From positions 163,584 to 227,583 of the forward strand of contig CABMGO010000005.1 in the NCBI GenBank assembly GCA_902385655.1: a stretch of 64,000 nucleotides of DNA, written 5' to 3'. This stretch comes from an uncultured archaeon. Lineage in GTDB: Archaea; Nanobdellota; Nanobdellia; Pacearchaeales; GW2011-AR1. The notes beneath the pieces are model-generated. The model saw nothing but the letters and a program-made list of their open reading frames with translations, did no database searches and was not told the DNA's origin. Positions 50,760 to 58,237 of this stretch are shown here, piece after piece (position 1 is the first letter of the stretch; each line of letters opens with the position of its first letter). The translations under genes were made by a program, and so were the position numbers.

Positions 50760-51743
50760 ATGGAAAGTAGTGATGTATGGACAGAGAAATATCGTCCAAA
50801 AAAATTTGAGGATGTTGTAGGTCAGGAAGAAATTCTTAAGAGAGTTAAATCTCTAGTTAATTCAATAAATATCCCTCATTTGCTTTTTGCAGGACCAGCA
50901 GGAACAGGAAAATCAACACTTGCATTAATTATTGTTAGACAACTTTTTGGAGAATCTTGGAGAGAAAATTATCTTGAATTAAATGCTTCAGACGAAAGAG
51001 GTATAGATGTTGTCAGACAAAAAGTAAAAGATTTCGCGAGAACAAAAGCTATCGGAAATGTTCCATTCAAAGTTATTTTCTTAGACGAAGCAGACGCTCT
51101 GACAAGAGAAGCACAGCAAGCATTGAGAAGAACAATGGAAAATTACACTTCAACTTGTAGATTCATTTTGTCCTGTAATTACTCTTCAAAAATCCTAGAC
51201 CCAATCCAATCAAGATGTGTCGTATTCAGATTTCAGCTATTAGACAAAAAAGACATCAAAAGAAGAATAGAGTACATCGCACAAAATGAAGGACTTACAA
51301 TCACACCAGATGCATTTGATGCAGTTTATGAGGCCTCAGAAGGCGATTGCAGAAGAGTAATAAATTTCCTACAAGCAACAGCCTCAATTTCTCCTAATAT
51401 AACTCCTGATTTAGTAAATACAATTGTATCCAAAGCAAAACCAGCTGACATAAAAGTCGTTCTAGATTATGCACTTTCGGGAGACTTTCAAGGATCAAGA
51501 GAAAAATTATTGAGCATTATGTTAAAAGATTCTGTTTCAGGACAAGATATAATCAAATCTATACAAAAAGAAGTTTGGAACCTACCAATTGACAACGAAT
51601 TGAAAGTAAAACTAACAGAAAAAACTGGCGAAGCCGAATTCAGAATGGTAGAAGGAAGTGACGAGTTTATTCAGTTAGAAGCCTTGCTTGCAAGTTTCGT
51701 ATTAGCAGGACAAGGAGGCGTGAAGGATTTAGCTTCTAAGTAA
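50760..51743 (+). CDS. rfcS: replication factor C small subunit
   Basis: A 327-residue AAA+ clamp loader subunit. Walker A GPAGTGKST, Walker B FLDEADAL, the arginine-finger SRC motif (PIQSRCVVFRF) and a C-terminal helical collar. With the large subunit it loads PCNA onto primed DNA. It is one base from the next gene, so the two form an operon. Confidence 0.97.
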   Translation: MESSDVWTEKYRPKKFEDVVGQEEILKRVKSLVNSINIPHLLFAGPAGTGKSTLALIIVRQLFGESWRENYLELNASDERGIDVVRQKVKDFARTKAIGNVPFKVIFLDEADALTREAQQALRRTMENYTSTCRFILSCNYSSKILDPIQSRCVVFRFQLLDKKDIKRRIEYIAQNEGLTITPDAFDAVYEASEGDCRRVINFLQATASISPNITPDLVNTIVSKAKPADIKVVLDYALSGDFQGSREKLLSIMLKDSVSGQDIIKSIQKEVWNLPIDNELKVKLTEKTGEAEFRMVEGSDEFIQLEALLASFVLAGQGGVKDLASK

Positions 51744-51744
51744 T

Positions 51745-52944
51745 ATGATTAACCAAGAAAATATTCCCTGGTCTGAAAAATATCGTGCAGCTAGGTTTTC
51801 TGAAATAAAAGGACAAGAATTAGTAATAGACAAACTAAAAACATTTTTAAGAAGTTTTCCAGCAAAAAAAGCAGTAATTTTACACGGCCCACCGGGAGTT
51901 GGAAAAACTTCAATGGCTTACGCAATAGCAGCCGAATACGATGCAGAAATCATCGAGATGAATGCCTCAGATTTAAGAAACAAAGAAAAAATCTCAGAAG
52001 TAATTGGGCCAGCATCTCAACAGAGAAGTCTATTTAAGAAATTTAAAATTATTTTAATCGATGAAGTAGATGGAATATCTACAAGAGATCGAGGAGGACT
52101 AACCGAACTTCTAGGGCTTATAGAAAAAAGCTCTTTCCCATTAATCATAACAGGAAATGATATCTGGCAACAAAAATTCAACTTGCTAAGACAAAAATCA
52201 GAATTACTTGCATTAAAAGAAATGGACTATAAAACAGTTCTATCTATTTTAAAAGAAATATGTATCAAAGAAAATCTTTCAGTTATGAATGATGTGCTAA
52301 CTTCAATTGCAATAAAAGCTAGAGGAGATATGAGAGCAGCACTTAATGATTTACAATCTCTATCTAAAATGGACGAAAAAACATTCGTAAAAGAAATTGG
52401 AGACAGAAACAAAGAAGTATCTATTTTCAATGCGCTACAATTTATTTTCAAAAATGCTCAGATTGATACGAAGATGACAAATGTTTACGAGGAAGTTAAT
52501 ATGGATGTCGATGAAATATTCCTTTGGATTGAAGAAAACATCCCATACGAATACAAGGGAAGAGAACTTTACAAAGCAATGGATGCACTCTCAAGAGCAG
52601 ATGTATTTAGGGGGAGAATTCACAGACAACAACATTGGAGATTTTTAGTATACGAAAACTTTTTCTTAGGATCTGGAATAGCAGCAGCAAAAAAATATAA
52701 TCGAACTGGCTGGACTAATTACAAAAAACCGTCGAGAATATTAAAAATTTGGCTTAACAATCAAAGAATGGCTAAGAAAAAAAGTATTTGTGAAAAATAT
52801 GCAAAAGTAGCCCATCTTTCAATAAAGGGAGCCATGAAAGACTTTCTTCTAATAAAACAAATTTTAGCAAATCCAAAAATAAGAGAAGAGATAAAACTTG
52901 ATGAAGAAGAAACAGAATTCTTAGATAAGCCAACAATAGCTTAG
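51745..52944 (+). CDS. rfcL: replication factor C large subunit
   Basis: A 399-residue AAA+ protein. Walker A GPPGVGKTS, Walker B LIDEVDGI, and a C-terminal region different from the small subunit with a longer helical domain. It lacks the long charged tail of many archaeal large subunits and so is shorter than the 450-500 residue norm. It is paired with rfcS. Confidence 0.95.
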   Translation: MINQENIPWSEKYRAARFSEIKGQELVIDKLKTFLRSFPAKKAVILHGPPGVGKTSMAYAIAAEYDAEIIEMNASDLRNKEKISEVIGPASQQRSLFKKFKIILIDEVDGISTRDRGGLTELLGLIEKSSFPLIITGNDIWQQKFNLLRQKSELLALKEMDYKTVLSILKEICIKENLSVMNDVLTSIAIKARGDMRAALNDLQSLSKMDEKTFVKEIGDRNKEVSIFNALQFIFKNAQIDTKMTNVYEEVNMDVDEIFLWIEENIPYEYKGRELYKAMDALSRADVFRGRIHRQQHWRFLVYENFFLGSGIAAAKKYNRTGWTNYKKPSRILKIWLNNQRMAKKKSICEKYAKVAHLSIKGAMKDFLLIKQILANPKIREEIKLDEEETEFLDKPTIA

Positions 52945-52987
52945 AAAGCACAATAAAACTTATAAACTAATATTATTGAACTTCTGC

Positions 52988-53377
52988 ATGACAGAAAAAC
53001 TACAAACACTAGAAAAGCTCAGGCTAGAAAAAAGATTATACGAATTAGGAAAAACAACTGTAGCCCAAGTAGCTGTAGACAATTTAAGAAGAGAGCTCCA
53101 AGATTACACCAACTACCAACATTTTGATTCAAATCCAAGTATGAACAAACAAGGGGGAGAAAATAGTCGAAGTGTTGTCTGTCGATGGGATTTTGCAGCT
53201 CACGCAGGTTTATTCTTTGATTTTACATATACAGTAAGTACACCGAGTCACAGCACAAGTACAGTTTTCACAAATGCTGCACGTCTAATCTATGCTCCCG
53301 CAATCACTGATGAACAAACAGTAAGTGATATAGAAAAAATAATCCTCGCACAAGGTTTCTCAAGGAAATTAACTTAA
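52988..53377 (+). CDS. hypothetical protein
   Basis: The ATG at 52988 (MTEKLQTLEK) gives 129 residues; an ATG at 52976 is 12 bp upstream. The N-terminal helix is basic, and the C-terminal half is strand-rich and uncharged (Ser/Thr). No family recognised. It overlaps the convergent winged-helix gene at its end by 9 bp. Confidence 0.6.
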   Translation: MTEKLQTLEKLRLEKRLYELGKTTVAQVAVDNLRRELQDYTNYQHFDSNPSMNKQGGENSRSVVCRWDFAAHAGLFFDFTYTVSTPSHSTSTVFTNAARLIYAPAITDEQTVSDIEKIILAQGFSRKLT

Positions 53378-53644
53378 ACCGAAACTATTTGCAAACTCTT
53401 TTATCGCTGAATATTCTGATAAATACTTTTCCCCTTTAGGAGTTATCACATAAGTTTTCCCCTTCTCTTTTTTAATCTCTAAAATAAATTCCTTTTGTTT
53501 AAGTTCTTCAAGATACTCCATCATCATCTGATGAGACAAATTAGATTTATACAAAATATGTGTTGGCTTTATTCGGCCATTTCTCTCTCTAATAACTCTC
53601 AAAATGTCATGAATTATCTGAAGTCTATTTCTCTTTTTTTCCAT
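53369..53644 (-). CDS. winged-helix protein (HTH_45-like)
   Basis: A 91-residue wHTH with IIHDILRVIRERNGRIKPTHILYKSNLSHQMMMEYLEELKQKEFI and a wing YVITPKGEKYL, the pattern of archaeal PF14947-type regulators. It overlaps the upstream membrane-protein gene by 20 bp, suggesting a regulator-membrane protein pair in one transcript. Confidence 0.82.
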   Translation of the reverse strand: MEKKRNRLQIIHDILRVIRERNGRIKPTHILYKSNLSHQMMMEYLEELKQKEFILEIKKEKGKTYVITPKGEKYLSEYSAIKEFANSFGLS

Positions 53645-54299
53645 ATTTAAGTGCCCGTATAAATGTAAAAAGGATTATCAAGAATGATGCCAATTCTAAA
53701 ATGTGAGTATCTGCATAATTTATGTAAGAATCATTTGTAAACATCATAAGCACGTTCGCAAAGAATAAAAGAACAAATGCACCGAAAATAGATAATGTGC
53801 TACCAACACCATTCTTCCTAAAAGTATTCAAGTAATAGACACAAATATAGACTAAGATAATAGAAGATATAGAATAAACGGCCATAGCCTTATCAAAAGA
53901 AAATAAGATTGCAAGAGAAGAAATCAAAAGCAAAGCAGAATAAAGTTTAGGATCCTCAACTTTGCAAGTCATATAAAATAAAGTAACAAGCCCAGCCATA
54001 AAAAGCAAAATATGTGAATAGATTCCCACCACGCTAAATAAATTTATTTCATTCAAAATTAATACTTTCGTAGATTCTGTAAGCTCTTGTACTAAAAAAA
54101 CATTGATAATGGACCAAATAAAGTAAGACAAAGAAATTAAAATAAATGAAGTACCAAATAATCCAAATTCCCTTTGCTTAGTTGTCCTATAAATTTTCAA
54201 AGAGTAAAAAGCAACAAAGAAAGCAATAATCCCAAATAAAACTTCTAGACAGATATCATAACCAAAAAACCAATTAGGAATTGTATATATGTGAGTCAT
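53625..54299 (-). CDS. seven-TM membrane protein
   Basis: A 224-residue protein with about seven hydrophobic helices and short loops. There is no extramembrane domain, and the topology resembles the sensor halves of archaeal membrane kinases. Its 3' end overlaps the winged-helix gene, so translation is probably coupled. Confidence 0.72.
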   Translation of the reverse strand: MTHIYTIPNWFFGYDICLEVLFGIIAFFVAFYSLKIYRTTKQREFGLFGTSFILISLSYFIWSIINVFLVQELTESTKVLILNEINLFSVVGIYSHILLFMAGLVTLFYMTCKVEDPKLYSALLLISSLAILFSFDKAMAVYSISSIILVYICVYYLNTFRKNGVGSTLSIFGAFVLLFFANVLMMFTNDSYINYADTHILELASFLIILFTFIRALKYGKKEK

Positions 54300-54350
54300 A
54301 TTATAATCATACCTATAAAGTTTTTAAGTATTGTGAAAATCAAATCTAAA

Positions 54351-55358
54351 TTAACTTCCGCACTGAGCAGCAGAACTATCAGAAGCACTTGTTCCGTAAC
54401 CAAATCCAGGACTAGTTTGTGCAGTTGGAAGAGAAGTAGAACATTCGCTTGGTGCAGTTGTGAAAGCTCCACAAACAGCAGCCAAAACAGCTGAAGGACT
54501 TCTTCCAGCTTGTGCCTCAACACCATTGATTATTAATGTAGGTGAACCTTGAACACCATATTTTTGATTATCACTAGCATCAATAGCAAAAGGAGGATAT
54601 TGACTAGTACTTGCTTTAACTGTAGCATTTATCTGATAGTCTGAATCAGTCTTCTTCACACAAGCATCCAGCATTGCAGTATTAACACTCGCGTTCTTTA
54701 AACAGCTTACTCTATCGCCGTTTCCAAGGAAACATTGAAGGTAACTTAAGTATTTGGAATTCTGTTCTTTTTGTATACAATATTGAACAACATTTTCATC
54801 TGTTTCTTTTTGACCATGCATAGTATAGCTAACCCATCTTACTTTGAAATCAATCTTGCTTCCAAGTAAAGAAACAACTGGAAGCATAGCTTTTTCCATT
54901 TGAGTTCCAAAAGGACAATAAGACATAACAAATAAATCAACTACCGGTTTGTCAGATTTAGGAATATTAGCAGTTTGAGTTTGAGTATTTGTATTAGTAT
55001 TAGTATTTGTAGAAGGTTTAGTAGAAGTTATAGGTAAAATAGATGAGGTGAAATATTTTCCATCTTTAGTGATATAGAATGTACCAGTTTGTCCTTGGAT
55101 TTCAGCGCTAACTGCATAAAGACTTCCTTGACTTGTTACGTTCAAGACATTTAGAGTTACTCCTTGAGATTCAGCAAAGTTAGTAAGAATTTGTCCAGCT
55201 TGTTTAGCTGAAACTTTATTCATTCCATTAAAAACTAAAACAGCTAATAATAAAATAGCTAAAGCAACAGTCGCAACCATCCAAAAGTTAACTTTCATTT
55301 TCTTAACGGAAGATTCATGATGTTCATGCTCAACACTGTGCTCTTTTTTTTCAACCAT
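54351..55358 (-). CDS. membrane-anchored DsbA/thioredoxin-fold protein
   Basis: The Met at 55358 (MVEKKEHS) gives 335 residues. A basic, His-rich N-terminus leads to one transmembrane helix (about 25-46), a PepSY-like domain, a Thr/Asn/Gln linker (about 122-140), then a thioredoxin-fold domain with FVMSYCPFGTQ. The active site looks like CPFG, with only one Cys in the CxxC position. Further Cys pairs and the GVQGSPTLIING cis-Pro loop are consistent with an extracytoplasmic disulfide enzyme. Confidence 0.8.
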   Translation of the reverse strand: MVEKKEHSVEHEHHESSVKKMKVNFWMVATVALAILLLAVLVFNGMNKVSAKQAGQILTNFAESQGVTLNVLNVTSQGSLYAVSAEIQGQTGTFYITKDGKYFTSSILPITSTKPSTNTNTNTNTQTQTANIPKSDKPVVDLFVMSYCPFGTQMEKAMLPVVSLLGSKIDFKVRWVSYTMHGQKETDENVVQYCIQKEQNSKYLSYLQCFLGNGDRVSCLKNASVNTAMLDACVKKTDSDYQINATVKASTSQYPPFAIDASDNQKYGVQGSPTLIINGVEAQAGRSPSAVLAAVCGAFTTAPSECSTSLPTAQTSPGFGYGTSASDSSAAQCGS

Positions 55359-55480
55359 AAATTCATTTTTGTAATGCGTCTTTATAAATCTTATGAAAAA
55401 TAAATCCGTACTTATTTCAAATAATATATTATATTCTAGTATCAATTTATTTAAATAATCACAAAATTCCTAGAAGAGCT

Positions 55481-56875
55481 ATGAAAGTAGAGGTATTGAA
55501 ACCAAGTTTCAAAGTAAAAGAGAGTGGACTCGAATTTAGTCCCGAAGTATTGGCTGCAATTTTTGCAAGATATAGTAGAAATGGCGAGGGAATCACAGAC
55601 ATATTAAAGGGACTTGAGAAAACACCAGTAGACAAATTTCAAGATGCTGTTTGGAAATGGTTAGATTACGGTCATGCGAGCATCGGAGGCCTTACTGGAG
55701 GAATTCCTACTGGAGTCGACAGAGTCTCGATGTTAATACCTTATTTGGGATTTTTTTTACAACCAAAACAAGACGGCCAAGAAACTAGCACAAGATATGT
55801 AGAATTTAAACCGGAAGGACTTGAAAAGCCGAGCGAGTTTGGAATACCTGAGAGATTTCATCAGGAGTGGTATAGAGTAATGTTAGAAGGATTTGCAATA
55901 AATAAAGATCTTACAGCTAAACTTGATGAGCTAGGAAAAAATAATCCCGAACTTGCAAAAATTCCTTCAACCGCAAATGATAAAGTAAGAACAAGAATGA
56001 TAAAAAATTTTGGATTTGACAGATCTAGATATACTTTGCCCGTCGCTGGATTAACAAATTTTGGAATGGTCATGACTGCAAGAGAATGGACACAAACAAT
56101 TCAGTACTTAGATAGTTTTGATATAAAAAGTTCAAGAGATCTTGCAGGAATGTTAAGAGAAGGAATTACTGAAGTCGCACCGAAACTTATGAAACATAGT
56201 TTTGGAACAGACAGAACAAGAAGTTTTGCTGACGACTTTTTAGACAGAGGAGTTCAGTATCTTTTAAGAAATGGGGTAAATACCTCTCAAGCCCAAGATG
56301 AAGTTATTGTAGAAGTGCATAATCCAGTAAGGTCAGGCTATATACATCCAGAATTAACTGATGAACAATTAATGGATCTTTCTTTCAAAGGAAAGCAGAA
56401 CAGATATGACTTTGCAAAAGGCCTTGCTGAAAAAACTTTTGTTTCAATATTATGGAATAACATGGCTATCGCAGAAGCAAGAGATATTAACAGACAAAGA
56501 CCGTGCAAAAAAGACACACTTTTAGCGCCAATCGGATCCTATATGCCAGACATTTCAGTTGAAGAAATGAAAAAGGGCGACGGAAAACTCTATCAAAGAT
56601 ATCAAAGATTTTTAGATGATCGAGCAAAATTAATGACAAGTATATTAAATTCAGAAAATCCTCGAGCCTATACCGGTTGTCTATTGTTGGGAGACCAAAC
56701 TCCATTTGAATTGCATACAACAGGAGATCATCTTGCTTACGTAACTGAATTAAGAACAGGAATTGGAGTTCATTTTAGATACGAAGATCACATGAGACGA
56801 GTTCATAAACAACTTACTGAAAAAAGACCAGACTTAGCAAAACATATAGTTCTAGGAAAAGGAGAACCTGAGTAA
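55481..56875 (+). CDS. thyX: ThyX-like thymidylate synthase, double-length form
   Basis: A 464-residue protein. The first half has GHASIGG and QETSTRYVEF, matching the ThyX HAS and SxRY segments, but RHR is replaced. The second half repeats the fold with INRQRPCKK where RHR is usually RQR here. This suggests a duplicated ThyX with one active site between halves. Normal ThyX is about 220-250 residues. The gene abuts tmk, which supports dTMP synthesis; activity is not certain. Confidence 0.72.
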   Translation: MKVEVLKPSFKVKESGLEFSPEVLAAIFARYSRNGEGITDILKGLEKTPVDKFQDAVWKWLDYGHASIGGLTGGIPTGVDRVSMLIPYLGFFLQPKQDGQETSTRYVEFKPEGLEKPSEFGIPERFHQEWYRVMLEGFAINKDLTAKLDELGKNNPELAKIPSTANDKVRTRMIKNFGFDRSRYTLPVAGLTNFGMVMTAREWTQTIQYLDSFDIKSSRDLAGMLREGITEVAPKLMKHSFGTDRTRSFADDFLDRGVQYLLRNGVNTSQAQDEVIVEVHNPVRSGYIHPELTDEQLMDLSFKGKQNRYDFAKGLAEKTFVSILWNNMAIAEARDINRQRPCKKDTLLAPIGSYMPDISVEEMKKGDGKLYQRYQRFLDDRAKLMTSILNSENPRAYTGCLLLGDQTPFELHTTGDHLAYVTELRTGIGVHFRYEDHMRRVHKQLTEKRPDLAKHIVLGKGEPE

Positions 56876-57553
56876 ATGACTCGAGGAAGATTAATTGTCG
56901 TTGAAGGAACTGATTGCTCTGGAAAAGAAACCCAAACAAAATTACTTTATGAAAGACTAAGAGCAGAAAATTTTCCAGTTGCTTCAATGTCTTTCCCAAG
57001 ATATGAAACATCTACTGGAAAAATCGTCGGAGAATGCTATTTAGGAAAATCTGGAAAGTCTTGGTTTGAATCGCCAACAACACTAGACCCGAGAATAGCT
57101 TCTTTATATTATGCTGCAGATAGACTTGCGGCTAGAGATGAAATAGAAAAAACCCTTGCCTCTGGAACAAATCTTGTGTTAAATAGATACGTAGAATCAA
57201 ACATGGGACACCAAGGCGGAAAAGCAAAAACACCTGAAGAAAGGGAACAAATAGTTAACTTCATCAGAAATCTAGAATACAAACTTTTAGGTTTACCAAA
57301 ACCAGATCAAGTAGTTTTTCTCTATATGCCCTATCAAGTTGGAATGGAATTGAAAAAGGGTAGAGCGGGAATCGCAGATGCACACGAAGCAAGCGAAGAA
57401 CATCTCAGGCAAGCAGAACAAGCTTATTTGTGGATTGCGAGAAATTTTAACTGGACAAAAATAAACTGCACAACTGACGGAACATTTGAAGGACTAAGAA
57501 CAAGAGAAGAAATAGCTGAAGAAGTTCATTCAGTAGCTCTTAGAGTAATTTAA
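56876..57553 (+). CDS. tmk: thymidylate kinase
   Basis: A 225-residue P-loop kinase starting at the base after the thyX stop. Walker A VEGTDCSGKETQTKLL, NRYVESNMGHQGGK (the DRY-like motif is NRY) and the lid region KKGRAGIADAHE. It converts dTMP to dTDP. It ends before the nrdR promoter. Confidence 0.9.
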   Translation: MTRGRLIVVEGTDCSGKETQTKLLYERLRAENFPVASMSFPRYETSTGKIVGECYLGKSGKSWFESPTTLDPRIASLYYAADRLAARDEIEKTLASGTNLVLNRYVESNMGHQGGKAKTPEEREQIVNFIRNLEYKLLGLPKPDQVVFLYMPYQVGMELKKGRAGIADAHEASEEHLRQAEQAYLWIARNFNWTKINCTTDGTFEGLRTREEIAEEVHSVALRVI

Positions 57554-57576
57554 TTACCAAAAAAGTGGTAACACAA

Positions 57577-57586
57577 GTTTAAATAC
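57577..57586 (+). promoter_or_regulatory. TATA-like box of nrdR-nrdJ
   Basis: GTTTAAATAC lies 24 bp after the tmk stop. Transcription would start near 57610, inside the first NrdR box. An inverted repeat TTACCA...TGGTAA (57554-57571) precedes it. Confidence 0.55.
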
Positions 57587-57600
57587 TAAACACATCTCAA

Positions 57601-57648
57601 ACACTACATATTGTGGTTTAAAAGACATAAAAACACAATAGATAGTGT
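57601..57648 (+). promoter_or_regulatory. two tandem NrdR boxes
   Basis: ACACTACATATTGTGG (57601-57616) and ACACAATAGATAGTGT (57633-57648) match the 16-bp NrdR-box consensus with ACAC/GTGT ends. Their starts are 32 bp apart, an integral three turns of DNA, as seen in bacterial pairs. They overlap or follow the predicted start, so NrdR likely represses its own operon. Confidence 0.85.
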
Positions 57649-57676
57649 CTTCGACACTTCGATAAAATCGTATAAA

Positions 57677-57795
57677 GGACGTTTTTTGAATAACGCCAAA
57701 CCTTCGGTTTGGTCAAAAAAGTCCGATAGCGGTAACTCGACAACTTTGTTGCTCGTTACCTTGCGATTTTCCAAAAAAATTCGAAATATCGCAAA
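57677..57795 (+). promoter_or_regulatory. structured leader element, copy B
   Basis: H1: GGAC-G-TTTTTTGA...TCAAAAAA-GTCC (57677-57724) with an inner CCAAACC-TTCG-GTTTGG. Then GATAGC, H2 GGTAAC...GTTACC (arms 57731-57736, 57755-57760). H3 TTGCGATTT...AAATATCGCAA (57761-57794) ends one A before the nrdR ATG. This is the best copy. It is downstream of the NrdR boxes, in a leader of about 185 nt. Confidence 0.75.
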
Positions 57796-58236
57796 ATGAG
57801 ATGCCCATATTGCAGCAATGAAGAAACAAAAGTTGTTGATAAAAGAGACACCGAAGGGTTAGCGAGAAGGAGAAGAGAATGCCTCAAGTGTGAAAAAAGA
57901 TTCACAACATACGAAAGAGTTCAACTTGATTTGACTGTAATAAAAAAAGACGGAAAAAAAGAAAAGTTCGATGCTGAAAAATTAAAGAGAGGAGTATGCC
58001 GAGCTCTTGAAAAAAGACCGATAGAAAAAGAAGACATCGAACAAGCAATAATCGAAATCGAGTCAAGAATTTATCGTGTTGCAAAAGATGAAGAAATTCA
58101 AACTTCAAAAATTGGAGAAATAATCATGGACAAACTAAAAAAAATGGACAAGGTAGCATACATCAGATTCGCAAGCGTTTACAGAGAATTTGCAGACCTG
58201 GAAGATTTCAAAAGGGAGATGAAAGAACTAAAATAA
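57796..58236 (+). CDS. nrdR: NrdR ribonucleotide reductase repressor
   Basis: A 146-residue protein: the zinc ribbon CPYCSNEETKVVDKRDTEG...CLKCEKRFTTYER, followed by an ATP-cone domain (VIKKDGKKEKFDAEKLKRGV). In bacteria NrdR binds nucleotide through the cone and represses RNR genes at NrdR boxes, and two such boxes lie upstream here. Start ATG directly follows the H3 stem. nrdJ starts 1 bp after the stop. NrdR is rare in archaea. Confidence 0.93.
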   Translation: MRCPYCSNEETKVVDKRDTEGLARRRRECLKCEKRFTTYERVQLDLTVIKKDGKKEKFDAEKLKRGVCRALEKRPIEKEDIEQAIIEIESRIYRVAKDEEIQTSKIGEIIMDKLKKMDKVAYIRFASVYREFADLEDFKREMKELK

Positions 58237-58237
58237 A

